A DNA stretch of 56,376 nt from Amycolatopsis coloradensis (GCF_037997115.1 NZ_CP150484.1:5254023-5310398), one strand, 5' to 3'; numbered from the stretch's first letter, positions 27,141 to 36,849 are shown. The notes: generated by a model not told the origin, from the letters alone. Translations and numbers: made by a program.

Positions 27141-28088
27141 TCAGAGGCGTTCGATGCGGTCGGCCTGCGGGCCCCGGTCGCTGTGACGCACCGTGTACCG
27201 GACCCGGTCACCCTTCTGCAGCGGCTCCGACCCCATGATCACGGACACGTGGGCGAAGAGATCGTCGCCGCCTGCGTCCGGGGTGATGAAGCCGAAGCCG
27301 CGGTCGTCGTCGTAGCGTGCGACGACGCCCTCGCCGCCTCGTACGGGCACGTCCCGCGCCGCCGGCCCCGCGGCCGCGGCAGGTGCCGGCCGCTGCGGCG
27401 CCGTCTGGGGCTCGGCGCCCCGGACCAGGTGCACGTCGCGGGCCTGCGGGCCTTTGTCTCCACTAGCTACCTCGTAGGCGACGCGGTCGCCCTCCGCGAG
27501 CCACGTCAGCCCCTCGGCCAGGGCCCGGGCGTGAACGAAGACGTCCCCGGCGCCGGAGTCGGGGTTGATGAAGCCGAAGCCCTTGTCCTCGTCGTACCAG
27601 GCCACGGTGCCGTCGGCACCGTCCGCGATACCAGCCGCAGCGGGTGAGCCGGCCCCTGCTCCCAGCGGGATCACGTGCCCGGCCTGCGGGCCGCGCTCGC
27701 CTTCGACGATCAGGAAGGCCACCCGCTGCCCCTCGGTGACCACGCCGCCGGTCACGATGGCGGAGCTGTGCACGAAGATGTCGGCGCCGCCGCCGTCCGG
27801 CGACGCGAAGCCGTACCCCTTGCCCGGCTCGTACCAGTTGACGGTGCCGAGCAGGCCCACGGCGCTGCCGGTGGCCGCATCGGCGGTGACGCGAACGCGC
27901 AGCGCCTGGGGCCCGCGGTCGTTCTCGCCGACCTCGAACACGACGGCCTGACCCTCGCGGAGCACTTTCGCGCCGCCGTCCCCGACGATCTCGGAGGCGT
28001 GCACGAACACGTCCGGCGAGCCGTCGTCGGGCGCGAGGAAGCCGAAACCCCGTTCGGCGTCGAACCAACGAACGGTCCCTTGCGGCAT
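27141..28088 (-). CDS. Protein of four tandem cold-shock domains
   Basis: A 315-aa protein with four CSDs. RNP1/RNP2 pairs in order: [45 protein letters not shown] and [15 protein letters not shown], covering roughly residues 1-68, 78-145, 160-225 and 250-315. An Ala/Pro-rich linker of about 30 residues separates domains 3 and 4. Each domain should bind single-stranded nucleic acid; the fourth has A in place of V in the RNP2 motif. Bacterial CSPs are normally single domains of about 67 residues. ATG 28088 has GGAG upstream. It lies inside a pair of IS-like inverted repeats beside a decapitated transposase, which suggests a passenger gene. Confidence 0.88.
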   Translation of the reverse strand: MPQGTVRWFDAERGFGFLAPDDGSPDVFVHASEIVGDGGAKVLREGQAVVFEVGENDRGPQALRVRVTADAATGSAVGLLGTVNWYEPGKGYGFASPDGGGADIFVHSSAIVTGGVVTEGQRVAFLIVEGERGPQAGHVIPLGAGAGSPAAAGIADGADGTVAWYDEDKGFGFINPDSGAGDVFVHARALAEGLTWLAEGDRVAYEVASGDKGPQARDVHLVRGAEPQTAPQRPAPAAAAGPAARDVPVRGGEGVVARYDDDRGFGFITPDAGGDDLFAHVSVIMGSEPLQKGDRVRYTVRHSDRGPQADRIERL

Positions 28089-28218
28089 CAAAGACTCCAA
28101 GTCGAGAGGGCGGGCACTGGCCCCCAGTCTCTCTGACAGACCTCCGGTCCGTCAGGCCGGGCCCACAGGCGGGCGGTGCGGAGCCAGGGGCGGGCCGTTG
28201 GTTCACCTAGCGACACGC

Positions 28219-28239
28219 CGAGTTTTGAGACCAGGTCTT
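28219..28239 (-). repeat. Right IS-like terminal inverted repeat
   Basis: AGTTTTGAGACCA (28221-28233) is the inverted copy of the left-end core at 26800. The outer bases GGTCTTAG resemble the complement of the left outer end. The pair bounds a unit of about 1.44 kb. Confidence 0.6.
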
Positions 28240-28325
28240 AGTCAGGCTTCCGGTGAGCCTTGTGTCGAACACGTAGCCCTTGAATCTGCCTTGAGGCGTG
28301 CCGCCTCCCTCGATTAGGGCCGGTA

Positions 28326-28667
28326 GTGCGTCGCGGAGCAACCGCCGCAGGCACGCATCCAACCCTGCTGAGGTGTGTCTGCCCCCCGACTTCACCAGCC
28401 CTTCCTGACTTACCCGCCGAGGTGAAGTCCTCGTCGGAGGCCGTCTCCGGCCTGATTGGCCATTCCTCGGACGTGCTCGACAGGCATCTCCTCAGCTTGG
28501 GTGCCAGCGGAGGCCTCTTCGACTGGGCTTCTGGACGGTCCGCGCCTTCCGGACCGTCCTCGTCCAGTGACGAGGACGAGGACGAGGACGATAAGCTGGT
28601 CGAGCAGCAACCCGACCGCGTCAAAGCCTTCTTCCGCAAGGCATCCGTCCACTATGCTGCAGACTAA
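28326..28667 (+). CDS. Hypothetical acidic protein, possibly 5'-truncated
   Basis: An open frame of up to 113 codons. The part from about residue 26 (LPDLPAEVKSSSEAVSGLIGH) has good actinobacterial codon use; the first 25 residues do not. It contains an acidic run (DEDEDEDD) and ends KAFFRKASVHYAAD. No family recognised. It starts only 90 bp from the right IS-like end, so it may be the remaining 3' part of a longer gene cut by the insertion. GTG 28422 is a later start option. Confidence 0.4.
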   Translation: MRRGATAAGTHPTLLRCVCPPTSPALPDLPAEVKSSSEAVSGLIGHSSDVLDRHLLSLGASGGLFDWASGRSAPSGPSSSSDEDEDEDDKLVEQQPDRVKAFFRKASVHYAAD

Positions 28668-28726
28668 CACGCCATAATTGCCTTACGGATCAATAATCAC
28701 CTTGCCACTCACAAGGGACGATCGGA

Positions 28727-29158
28727 TCAGACCACGGCTTGGAAAAAATAGTCCCACGGGTAGGCGTCGACTACGTCGCCGTCGCTGATCTGCTCGAGTT
28801 TGTAGCTGATGGTCGTCCCCTCCGGGAAGTTGTAGTTACACTCCTCCGTCCCGTTCTCCGAACCGTTGTAGTCCCTGCAGAACCCCGAGGTCTTGCCGTG
28901 CTCGTTCGGCCTCGAGCTGTTCCAACGCAGTCGCGCGCCGTTACCGTCCCAGGTCTGGTCACTAATCTTCATGCGGTCTCCGTAGCTGATCACGCAGCCC
29001 CAGTCGTCATTGAGGTAGATCTTCGTACCGGAGCAGGAGGCCCGATCCTCGGTCTGCGCCTGTCCTCCGTCCGCCGCGCTCGCGGCGGTAAACCCCATCG
29101 TGGCTACGGAACTGATCGCCAATGCCGCCACAGCTGCAGTTCGCTTCATCTTGCGCAC
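28727..29158 (-). CDS. Small secreted protein of unknown function
   Basis: A 143-aa protein with a clear Sec signal peptide (KMKRTAAVAALAISSVATMGF, cleavage near ASA/ADG). The mature part of about 115 residues has four cysteines (CSGTK, WGCVI, FCRDY, EECNY) that could form two disulfides. I chose GTG 29158 because GAGGGGG lies 7-8 bp upstream. Codon use is more AT-tolerant than in neighbouring genes, consistent with acquired DNA. Function unknown. Confidence 0.7.
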   Translation of the reverse strand: MRKMKRTAAVAALAISSVATMGFTAASAADGGQAQTEDRASCSGTKIYLNDDWGCVISYGDRMKISDQTWDGNGARLRWNSSRPNEHGKTSGFCRDYNGSENGTEECNYNFPEGTTISYKLEQISDGDVVDAYPWDYFFQAVV

Positions 29159-30078
29159 TTTGTTCCCCCTCATTCTTTTCGTCAGTGCCGCGTTCGCGGC
29201 GTTCCCGGGCGTGGAATTCAGCCCTGCGGCAGATTCCGCCACCCGAACGCGGTCCGAGCCGCGACGGACTCCATCGTCAGCAGCCAGACGATCGGAGGCA
29301 AGGCGGTCGGCGGAGATTGGGACGCTGGGACGAAACAGTGGCCCTCACCAGCGGGAACGCGCCGTCCCGGGACGAATCGGCCCGCCATCCGTGCCGAACC
29401 CCGCCTGTGTCCGCCCGAGGCGCCTGTGCCATCCCGGTTGACGGCCAAAAGATGATGCTCGGAGGATGGATGCGGACGAGGTAGACATCGACCCACTTGC
29501 AAGTAAACTACTCTCAGTCATCAGTAGCGGGGTATTGCCTGGTCATAAGGCAGGGAGTACGCGAAGCATGAAGTCGCAGGGAAAATATCTACAAAGACTG
29601 AATACTTCTGCGCACACGACTTTGTTCAGGATGCGTCGTTTAAGTGGTAGATAATGTTGTACGGCTTGCAGAGCGTCGACTCGTACTGCAAACAATTTCG
29701 TCGTTCGGCTTGAAGCGTCCACTATGGACCGTCTCGTCCGGTCCTGGGCCGTTTCACGATCGATCGCAGTGGCACCTACCCGCCTTGGGTGGTCGCAACT
29801 GGGAGATCTGACCCTCGGGCTGCCGGGAGTTGGGTGCAGGTGCCCGATGTCTCTCGGTGGCTCTACCGGCACATGGCCAGGCAGGATCTCTGGGTCAGGT
29901 TGGAGGTCAATGTCGCCCCATGCTGGCGACGTCTGCGCTGGTCAGGTGGTTCTTGGTCCAGGATGAGATGCGTCTCAAGTTGTGCTAAGCCAACCTGCAG
30001 GCCGGGCGTCTCCGGTTGGAAGCCGGTCGGTGTTTCACCGTGCGAGGCACTGTCCGATTCGTCTGCGGCCTGCCGTTA
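29159..30078. other. Gene-free accessory region of about 0.9 kb
   Basis: No frame here shows a recognisable domain, start site and coherent codon use together. 29500-29720 is clearly richer in A and T than the rest of the window. Probably decayed or foreign DNA between the secreted-protein gene and kamA; it may hold the promoter of the secreted-protein gene at its left end. Confidence 0.5.
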
Positions 30079-30111
30079 CCGGTGGTCCCGAACGACGTTC
30101 GGAACCACCGG
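30079..30111. terminator. Hairpin downstream of kamA
   Basis: CCGGTGGTCCCGAAC (30079-30093) pairs with GTTCGGAACCACCGG (30097-30111) with one mismatch and a 3-nt loop. It lies 23 bp beyond the end of the minus-strand kamA gene. Confidence 0.65.
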
Positions 30112-30134
30112 CTTCATCTACCTACATATAGAAG

Positions 30135-31523
30135 TCAGCCGTGCTGGCTGGCCCACCATTTCTGGCCGGCCTCGGGCAGGGTGGAGATAGGGTCGTAGTA
30201 GGGGTAGCGGCGCTGCAAGGCTTCGGGGTCCTCGTGTTCGATCCCGGTCCGGTAGTTCTTGGTCCAGTAGGAGATCCCCAGCTCGCGGTCGTACTCGGCC
30301 AACTGGTGCACCCACCGCTTCCCGACGTAGGGCACGTCGCAGACGATGCGGGGAGTCGCGTAGCCGGGCAGGTAGCCCATGATCGCGTGCTGCAGTTCCT
30401 GTGCCTCGTGCACGGAAACCCGCCAGTGCTCGGCGTTCGGGATCATGTCGCACATGTAGAAGTAGTACGGCAGGATGTTCGCCTCGCCTTGCAGCGCGAA
30501 GCACAGGTCCAGCAGGTCGGCCGGGGTCGCGTTGACGCCCTTCATCAGCACGCCCTGGTTGCGCACGTCGCGGACGCCGACGTCGAGGGCGGTCCTGGCG
30601 GCTTCGGCGACCAGCGGGGTCACCGACTGGGCGTGGTTGACGTGGGTGTGGATCGCGAGGTTGACGCCGCGCCGCTGCGCGGTGCCGGCGACGCGTTCGA
30701 GCCCTTCGACGACCTTCGGCTGGATCCAGTGCTGCGGGAGGGCGGCGAGCGCCTTGGTCGCGAGCCGGATGTCGCGGACGGTGTCGATGTCCATCAGCCG
30801 CATGAGGAACGACTCCAGCTGCGGCCAGGGCACGTTGGCGACGTCGCCGCCGGAGACCACGACGTCACGCACGCCCGGGGTCTTCTTCAGGTACTCGATC
30901 ATCGCGTCCTGGCGGTCGACCGGTTTGAGCGAGAGCTTGTGCTTCTCGACTTGCTCGGTGGAGTTGCCGACCAGGTCCATCCGGGTGCAGTGCCCGCAGT
31001 ACTGGGGACAGGTGGAGATCATCTCGGCGAGGACCTTGGTGGGGTAGCGATGGGTCAGCCCCTCCACCACCCACATCTCGGCCTCGTGCAGTGAGTCCCG
31101 TTCGGAGTGCGGGTGACTCGGCCATTCGGTGTCGCGGTCGCTGCGCACCGGAAGCATGTAGCGGCGGATCGGGTCGGCGTACCAGGCCTCGGTCACCTTC
31201 GCCGGGTCGGTGCCCGCGTTGGGCGCCATCGTGTTGATCATCTGCGGCGGCAGCAGCATCGACATCGTGGCCATCTCTCGCTGGTCGGCGAGCATGTCCT
31301 CGTAGAAGCGCTCCTCGAGCAGGTCGCCCATGAGGGCGCGCAGTTGCTTGGCGTTGCGGATGCAGTGCACTCGCTGCCACTGCGCGTCACGCCACTCTGC
31401 CTCGGTCACGTCGTGCCAGCCGGGGAAGCGGCGCCAGTCGGGTTCGATCAGCTCGACACGGGTGTAGTCGTAGGGCTGATCGTAGGCGGCCACCGGCGAG
31501 GTCGGTTCCTGGATCGCAGTCAC
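30135..31523 (-). CDS. kamA: Lysine 2,3-aminomutase family protein (radical SAM)
   Basis: A 462-aa PLP- and SAM-dependent aminomutase. The radical-SAM cluster motif CPQYCGHC supplies C172, C176 and C179, followed by the KamA core and C-terminal PLP region. It should interconvert L-lysine and beta-lysine (or act on glutamate, as some family members do). GTG 31523 has GAGGAG upstream. No other lysine-fermentation gene and no beta-lysine acetyltransferase (AblB) adjoins it, so the role (osmolyte, antibiotic precursor or other) is open. Confidence 0.9.
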   Translation of the reverse strand: MTAIQEPTSPVAAYDQPYDYTRVELIEPDWRRFPGWHDVTEAEWRDAQWQRVHCIRNAKQLRALMGDLLEERFYEDMLADQREMATMSMLLPPQMINTMAPNAGTDPAKVTEAWYADPIRRYMLPVRSDRDTEWPSHPHSERDSLHEAEMWVVEGLTHRYPTKVLAEMISTCPQYCGHCTRMDLVGNSTEQVEKHKLSLKPVDRQDAMIEYLKKTPGVRDVVVSGGDVANVPWPQLESFLMRLMDIDTVRDIRLATKALAALPQHWIQPKVVEGLERVAGTAQRRGVNLAIHTHVNHAQSVTPLVAEAARTALDVGVRDVRNQGVLMKGVNATPADLLDLCFALQGEANILPYYFYMCDMIPNAEHWRVSVHEAQELQHAIMGYLPGYATPRIVCDVPYVGKRWVHQLAEYDRELGISYWTKNYRTGIEHEDPEALQRRYPYYDPISTLPEAGQKWWASQHG

Positions 31524-31665
31524 TTGTACTCCTCGTCGTCGGAAACGCGTGAAAATATCCTGTCACATCGTTCGGAAGACGTAAATATTCCTGTCTTGCG
31601 TGGTGTGTCGAAATGTCACCGACCCGCCGGTCACGTGGTCGTCCCCACGCTGCAAACTCGGGAGC

Positions 31666-33276
31666 GTGACGAACGCGCGAACCACGCTCCTGCTCGGCGG
31701 GCGTATCTACAGCCCCTCGGCCCCCGACGCCACCGCCATGGCGATCACCGACGGCACCGTCGTCTGGGTGGGACAGGACGGCCCGGCCAGGGCCCTGCAT
31801 CCCGACGCCGAACTGGTCGACCTCGACGGCGCCTTCGTCGCCCCCGCCTTCGTCGACGCGCATGTCCACGCCACCGCGACAGGCCTGCATCTCACCGGGC
31901 TGAACCTCGCGAACATCCGCAGCGCCGGCGAGCTCCTCGCCGCGGTCCGCGATGCCGCCCGCCCCGGCCAGGTGCTCGTCGCGCACGGATGGGACGAATC
32001 CCGCTGGAGCGACAGCAGGCTGCCCAGCCGCGCGGAGATCGACGAGGCCTCGAACGGCACCCCGGTGTACCTGAGCCGGGTCGACGTCCACTCGGCGCTC
32101 GTCTCCAGCGCCCTCGTCGCGCTCGCCGCAGGGGTGCACGAGGCGCCGGGCTGGTCGGCCGACGGACCGCTGACCCGTGACGCCCACCACCTCGTGCGCG
32201 CCGCGATGCGCGAGGCGATCACGCCGCAGCAGCGCCGCGAAGCCCAGCGCGCGTTCCTCGCCGAAGCCGCCGCGCGCGGAGTCGTGAGCGTCCACGAATG
32301 CGCGGGTCCGGACATCTCCGGCGCCGAAGACCTCACGGATCTGCTCGCGCTCGCCTCCGAACCCGGACTGCCGGAAGTCGTCGGCTACTGGGGCGAACGC
32401 GGTGGTGTCGACACCGCCCGCGCGCTCGGCGCCAGGGGAGTCGCGGGCGACCTGTTCGTCGACGGCGCGCTCGGCTCCCGCACCGCCGCCCTGCACGAGC
32501 CGTACGCCGACGCCCACGGCACCTCCGGAACGCTCTACCTCGACGCCGCCGCCATCGCCGAGCACGTCGGCGCCTGCACCGAGGCCGAACTGCAGGCCGG
32601 CTTCCACGTCATCGGCGACGCCGCCGTCGCCGAGGTCGTCGAAGGATTCCGGCTCGCGGAGAAGACCGTCGGCCGTCGAGCGCTGGCCGCCAGGCACCAC
32701 CGGCTCGAGCACGTGGAGATGATCGACGCGGACCAGGCGAAGGCGCTCGCCGGCTGGGGCGTGGTCGCGTCGGTCCAGCCGCAGTTCGACGCGGAATGGG
32801 GCGGCACGCACGGCATGTACGTCGACCGCCTCGGCGGCGAACGGGCCGCGAAGCTCAACCCCTTCGCCGCCATGGCCGCTGAAGGGCTTCTGCTCGCTTT
32901 CGGCTCCGACGCTCCCGTCACGCCGGTCGACCCGTGGGCCACCGTCCGCGCCGGGACCTACCACCGCACGCCGGGCTCGGGACTGTCCGCTCGCGCGTCC
33001 TTCACCGCCCACACCCGCGCTGGACACCGCGCCGCCGGCGTGAACGACGGTGTCACCGGCAGCCTGGTCCCGGGCGCTCCCGCGCACTACGCGATCTGGG
33101 ACGCCGAAGATCTCGTCGTCGCGACACCGGACTCGCGGGTGCAACGCTGGTCGACCGACCCGCGCGCGGGGGTGCCCCCGCTGCCGAACCTGACCGAGGG
33201 GGCGACGCCGCCCCGGTGCCTGCGCACGGTCCGCGGCGGACAGGTCATCCACGATCTGTTCACCCGGACGGCCTAG
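31666..33276 (+). CDS. Amidohydrolase, YtcJ-like
   Basis: A 536-aa metal-dependent amidohydrolase. It has the N-terminal beta-sandwich, the metal motif DAHVHATATGL, a later HRLEHVE histidine and FGSDAPVTPVDPW near the end. The YtcJ/COG1574 group hydrolyses amide bonds of varied, mostly unknown substrates. GTG 31666 fits the family N-terminus (TTLLLGGRIYSP); its RBS is poor, so it may be leaderless. It is 9 bp from the lnt start and probably cotranscribed with lnt and the mannosyltransferase gene. Confidence 0.88.
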   Translation: MTNARTTLLLGGRIYSPSAPDATAMAITDGTVVWVGQDGPARALHPDAELVDLDGAFVAPAFVDAHVHATATGLHLTGLNLANIRSAGELLAAVRDAARPGQVLVAHGWDESRWSDSRLPSRAEIDEASNGTPVYLSRVDVHSALVSSALVALAAGVHEAPGWSADGPLTRDAHHLVRAAMREAITPQQRREAQRAFLAEAAARGVVSVHECAGPDISGAEDLTDLLALASEPGLPEVVGYWGERGGVDTARALGARGVAGDLFVDGALGSRTAALHEPYADAHGTSGTLYLDAAAIAEHVGACTEAELQAGFHVIGDAAVAEVVEGFRLAEKTVGRRALAARHHRLEHVEMIDADQAKALAGWGVVASVQPQFDAEWGGTHGMYVDRLGGERAAKLNPFAAMAAEGLLLAFGSDAPVTPVDPWATVRAGTYHRTPGSGLSARASFTAHTRAGHRAAGVNDGVTGSLVPGAPAHYAIWDAEDLVVATPDSRVQRWSTDPRAGVPPLPNLTEGATPPRCLRTVRGGQVIHDLFTRTA

Positions 33277-33285
33277 GGTTCAGGA

Positions 33286-34878
33286 GTGTCCACGACCGTG
33301 ACCGATCCGGGCCCCGAAGCGGCGCCCCGGAAGCGCTTCTCACGCGCCTGGCTGGTGCGTTTCCTCGTCGCCGCAGCGTCGGGATTCACGCTGTACCTCA
33401 GTTTCGCTCCGCGTCCGCTGTGGTGGCTCGCGCCGCTGGCGTTCACCGGTTTCGCCCTGGTGGTGCACGGGCGGAGGTTCCGGGGCGCGTTCGGTTACGC
33501 GTTCGTGTTCGGGATGGGGTTCTTCCTGCCGCTGCTGACGTGGCTGCTGGATTTCCTCGGCCCGGGCTTCGGGCCGTGGCCGTGGCTCGGGCTGGCGATG
33601 GCGCTGTCGGTGTATCTCGGTTTCGGCGGGGCTTTCGCCACCGTGGTGTGGAGGCTGCCGCTCGGGCCGCTGTGGGCCGCACTGGTGATCATCGCGCTGG
33701 AGACCCCGCGCACCTGGTTTCCTTTTGGTGGCTTCCCGTGGGGCCGCGTCGCGTTCAGCCAGCCCGAGGGCGCCTTCGTCTCGCTGGCCTCGATCGGCGG
33801 CGCTCCGCTGGTCGGCCTCGCCGTCGTGGCGACCGGTTTCGGGCTCGCGGCGTTGTGCCTGCGCCTGAAGGGCGCAGATCCGCGCCGTTCTCTGGTGGCG
33901 GCGTCAGCGCTGACGCTGGTTCCAGTGGTGGCGGGGCTCGCGGTGTGGCCGACGATCGGCACCGAAGCCCAGGACGGCGAGCTCACCGTCGCCACGGTGC
34001 AGGGCAACGCCCCGGACATCGGCCTGGCGCTGGAAGGCCGCCGCGATGAACTCCGGAGCAACCACCTCGCCGAGAGTGCCCGGCTGCTGGAAAAGCTCAA
34101 GGCGAGCAACACGAAAGTCGATCTGCTCGTGTGGCCCGAGACCGCGATGGCCATGCGCACCGGCGACTCCGGCGTCGATCAGATGGTCCGCGACTACGGC
34201 GCGCAGGCGATCATCGGCGCGCTGGTCCGGCTGCCCGACGGAAGCGCGCAGAACTCCGCGCTCGTCTGGGATCCGGTCACCGGCCCGGGCCAGCGCTACG
34301 CCAAACAGCAGCTCGTCCCGTTCGGCGAGTACGTCCCGGCCCGTGAACTCGCGAAGCTGGTGACACCGTTCGTCGACAGCGTGGCGAACATGACACCGGG
34401 CGACGGAGCCAACGCCGCCCTGTCGGTCGCGGGTACCAAGGTCGGCGTCTTCATCTGCTACGAGACGGCGTTCGACTACCCGGCGCGGGAGTCGGTGGCC
34501 GATGGGGCGGAACTGCTCGTCGTACCCACCAACAACGCCTGGTACGGACCGGGGGAGATGAGCTATCAGCAGCTGGCGATGTCGCGGTTGCGAGCGGTCG
34601 AGCATGGGCGCGCCGTGATCGTTTCCGCCACCAGCGGGGTCAGCGCGATCGTCGCGCCGGATGGTTCGATCACGGCCTCCACCAGCTTGTTCACCGCAGA
34701 TTCCCTGGTGGGGCGCGTACCGCTGAGGCAGCAGACTACGCTGTCGGATCTACTCGGTGTGACGACGGAGTACGGGCTGCTCGCCCTGGCGATCGCCGGG
34801 GTTACCGGCGGGTACGTGCTGCGTTTCCGCACCCGGCGCGCGAGCGTCGCCAAGGCAACGAGGGAAGCGGCGGGCTGA
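33286..34878 (+). CDS. lnt: Apolipoprotein N-acyltransferase
   Basis: A 530-aa membrane enzyme. About six transmembrane segments occupy residues 20-220, followed by an extracytoplasmic nitrilase-like domain with the triad E285 (VWPETAM), K340 ([11 protein letters not shown]) and C391 (FICYET), and a final membrane helix. It N-acylates the lipidated cysteine of lipoproteins. In M. tuberculosis this domain is fused to the dolichol-phosphate mannosyltransferase; here the two are separate adjacent genes. Confidence 0.95.
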   Translation: MSTTVTDPGPEAAPRKRFSRAWLVRFLVAAASGFTLYLSFAPRPLWWLAPLAFTGFALVVHGRRFRGAFGYAFVFGMGFFLPLLTWLLDFLGPGFGPWPWLGLAMALSVYLGFGGAFATVVWRLPLGPLWAALVIIALETPRTWFPFGGFPWGRVAFSQPEGAFVSLASIGGAPLVGLAVVATGFGLAALCLRLKGADPRRSLVAASALTLVPVVAGLAVWPTIGTEAQDGELTVATVQGNAPDIGLALEGRRDELRSNHLAESARLLEKLKASNTKVDLLVWPETAMAMRTGDSGVDQMVRDYGAQAIIGALVRLPDGSAQNSALVWDPVTGPGQRYAKQQLVPFGEYVPARELAKLVTPFVDSVANMTPGDGANAALSVAGTKVGVFICYETAFDYPARESVADGAELLVVPTNNAWYGPGEMSYQQLAMSRLRAVEHGRAVIVSATSGVSAIVAPDGSITASTSLFTADSLVGRVPLRQQTTLSDLLGVTTEYGLLALAIAGVTGGYVLRFRTRRASVAKATREAAG

Positions 34879-34904
34879 CCCGCCGGAACACGGAGGAAAA
34901 GCGG

Positions 34905-35672
34905 ATGGCGCAGGCGCCACGGGGGGCCCAGGGAATCGACCCGGTGCTGGTGGTGGTCCCGACGTACAACGAGCGGGAGAACATCGGCCCGATCCTGGAA
35001 CGCCTGCTCGAAGCACTCCCGGAGGTCAACGCCCTCGTCGTGGACGACGGCAGCCCGGACGGGACCGGCGACGTCGCCGACGAGCTCGCGAAGGCCGACG
35101 AGCGGATCCACGTCATGCACCGGACCGAGAAGGCCGGTCTGGGCGCCGCGTACGTCGCGGGTTTCCGCTGGGGACTCGCTCGTGACTACGTCACCATCGT
35201 CGAGATGGACGCCGACGGCTCACATGCGCCGGAGGATCTGCCGCGGGTACTGGCGGCTCTCGAGGACGCGGATCTGTCCATCGGCTCCCGGTACGTTCCC
35301 GGTGGCAGCACGGTGAACTGGCCGTTCCAGCGCAAGGCGCTGTCCTGGGTGGCGAACCTCTACGCGAGGATCGCACTCGGCACGAAGATCAAGGACATCA
35401 CGGCGGGTTTCCGCGCGTATCGCCGCACGGTGCTGGAGAAGCTCCCGCTCGACGAGATCGCCTCGCGGGGCTACTGCTTCCAGATCGACCTGGCGTTCCG
35501 CACGGCGCTCGCCGGATTCGAGGTGGTCGAGGTGCCGATCACCTTCACCGAACGCGAGGTCGGTCAGTCGAAGATGAGCGGTTCGGTCGTGCGCGAGGCG
35601 ATCGTCCTGGTCGGTCTGTGGGGGCTCAAGCGTCGCTGGCAGCAGCTTCGCGGGCTGGCCAAGAAGGGCTGA
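34905..35672 (+). CDS. Polyprenol-phosphate mannosyltransferase (Ppm1/DPM1-type, GT2)
   Basis: A 255-aa GT2 transferase. The N-terminal [23 protein letters not shown] and the metal motif MDADGSH are intact, and there is no C-terminal membrane anchor. It transfers mannose from GDP-mannose to polyprenyl phosphate for lipoglycan and glycoprotein synthesis. ATG 34905 has GGAGGA upstream, 26 bp after lnt; interaction with the Lnt membrane part is likely by analogy with split mycobacterial Ppm proteins. Its 3' end overlaps the convergent DeoR gene by 47 bp. Confidence 0.93.
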   Translation: MAQAPRGAQGIDPVLVVVPTYNERENIGPILERLLEALPEVNALVVDDGSPDGTGDVADELAKADERIHVMHRTEKAGLGAAYVAGFRWGLARDYVTIVEMDADGSHAPEDLPRVLAALEDADLSIGSRYVPGGSTVNWPFQRKALSWVANLYARIALGTKIKDITAGFRAYRRTVLEKLPLDEIASRGYCFQIDLAFRTALAGFEVVEVPITFTEREVGQSKMSGSVVREAIVLVGLWGLKRRWQQLRGLAKKG

Positions 35673-36423
35673 CCCCCAGCACGCTCACCCCGAGCTTTCC
35701 CAGTTCCTTCACCGTCGGCTCGTCCGGCGCCGCGTCGGTGATCACGCCCGCCACGTCGGACAGGGGGAGCACGGTGAACGGCGAGGCCGCGCCGATCTTC
35801 TCCGAACTGGCCAGCACGTAGGTGTCGGCGGCCCGTTTGGCGAGGGTGCGTTTCATCGCGGCCTCGTCGGAGTCGCCGGTGGTGAGCCCGGTCTCGGGAT
35901 GCACGCCGGTGACGCCGAGGAAGAACAGATCGGCGTTGATGCCCTCGGCCGCCTCGGCCGCGGCCGCCCCGCAGGTGACGGCGGAGTGCTTGAAGAGCCG
36001 TCCGCCGATGAGGAACACCTCGACCTTCGGATGCGTGACGAGCGCGGCCGCGACCGTGGGGCTGTGCGTGACGATCGTCGCTTCGAGGTCGACGGGGAGT
36101 GCCTTCGCCAGCGCGAGCGCGGTCGTGCCGCCGTCGAGGATGACCGTCGATCCCAGCCGGATCAACGCTGCTGCACGTTTCGCGATCCGTTCCTTGCCTG
36201 CGACGCTGACCGCCATGCGCGTCGCGTAGTCCGCGGTGGCCGGGGAGACCGGCAGGGCTCCACCGTAGACCCGCTGACAGAGTCCGGCGTCCGCGAGTTC
36301 TCGCAGGTCACGGCGGATGCTGTCTTCCGATACGCCGAGTTCGGCGGCGAGGTCCTTCGCCACGATGCGGCCTTCGGTTTTGAGTCGTTCCATCAGCAGG
36401 TCTCGTCGCTGCGCAGCCAACAT
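35626..36423 (-). CDS. DeoR/GlpR-family transcriptional regulator
   Basis: A 265-aa regulator. The N-terminal DeoR HTH ([25 protein letters not shown]) is followed by a sugar-phosphate-binding DeoRC domain ([31 protein letters not shown]). ATG 36423 has GGAGGA upstream; the frame continues to 36813 but that part is antisense to the next gene. It is divergent from the DUF4406 gene over a 51-bp gap with a repeated TGCACATT motif, the likely operator. Confidence 0.9.
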   Translation of the reverse strand: MLAAQRRDLLMERLKTEGRIVAKDLAAELGVSEDSIRRDLRELADAGLCQRVYGGALPVSPATADYATRMAVSVAGKERIAKRAAALIRLGSTVILDGGTTALALAKALPVDLEATIVTHSPTVAAALVTHPKVEVFLIGGRLFKHSAVTCGAAAAEAAEGINADLFFLGVTGVHPETGLTTGDSDEAAMKRTLAKRAADTYVLASSEKIGAASPFTVLPLSDVAGVITDAAPDEPTVKELGKLGVSVLGVSPSWPAREAAASDA

Positions 36424-36424
36424 G

Positions 36425-36462
36425 TGCACATTCCTCCTTGTTCCTGCCGATTGTTGCACATT
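36425..36462. promoter_or_regulatory. Candidate DeoR operator (direct repeats)
   Basis: TGCACATT occurs at 36425-36432 and 36455-36462, exactly 30 bp apart (about three helical turns), filling the gap between the divergent deoR-type and DUF4406 genes. Confidence 0.5.
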
Positions 36463-36474
36463 ATGCTCCGGCTC

Positions 36475-36849
36475 ATGAGCAAACCTCTGATGATCCTCAT
36501 CGCCGGTCCGTTCCGCTCCGGAACCGGCGACGACCCCGAACTCCTCGCCCGTAATCTCGCCCGGCTCGAAGAGGCCGCGTGGCCGATCTTCCGCAGCGGG
36601 CACGTGCCGATGATCGGCGAGTGGGTCGCGCTCCCGGTGCTGCGCGGAGCGGGCGGGAAGACCGTCGCCGACCCGATCGCCAAGGAGGTCATGTATCCGA
36701 CGGCCGACAGGCTGCTGCATCACTGCGACGCCGTCTTGCGGCTGCCGGGCGATTCCGCCGGGGCCGACCAGGACGTCGCCATCGCGCTCTCCCGCGGCCT
36801 GGCGGTGTATCACCGTGTCGAGGACATCCCGGGGTACCAGGCCGCATAA
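36475..36849 (+). CDS. DUF4406 protein (nucleoside 2-deoxyribosyltransferase-like fold)
   Basis: A 124-aa protein starting MSKPLMILIAGPFRSG. The IAGP-like N-terminus, the central WPIFRSGHVPMIGEW and CDAVLRLPGDSAGADQDVAIA match the DUF4406 family, which has a fold like nucleoside deoxyribosyltransferases. Function unproven. ATG 36463 is an alternative start. Divergent from the DeoR gene, which may control it. Confidence 0.78.
   Translation: MSKPLMILIAGPFRSGTGDDPELLARNLARLEEAAWPIFRSGHVPMIGEWVALPVLRGAGGKTVADPIAKEVMYPTADRLLHHCDAVLRLPGDSAGADQDVAIALSRGLAVYHRVEDIPGYQAA

Noticed and set aside
28207..28395. Minus-strand frame of 62 codons ending at the right IS-like repeat
   Set aside because: Segments such as GGGTPQGRFKGYVFDTRL look protein-like, but there is no start site, no known family, and the frame runs through the inverted repeat.
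28568..28590. Short GAGGAC microrepeat as a regulatory or CRISPR-like repeat
   Set aside because: It is in frame and simply encodes the acidic Asp/Glu run of the small protein.
31387..33252. 621-codon minus-strand frame over the amidohydrolase gene
   Set aside because: Antisense shadow; low-complexity composition and no family match.
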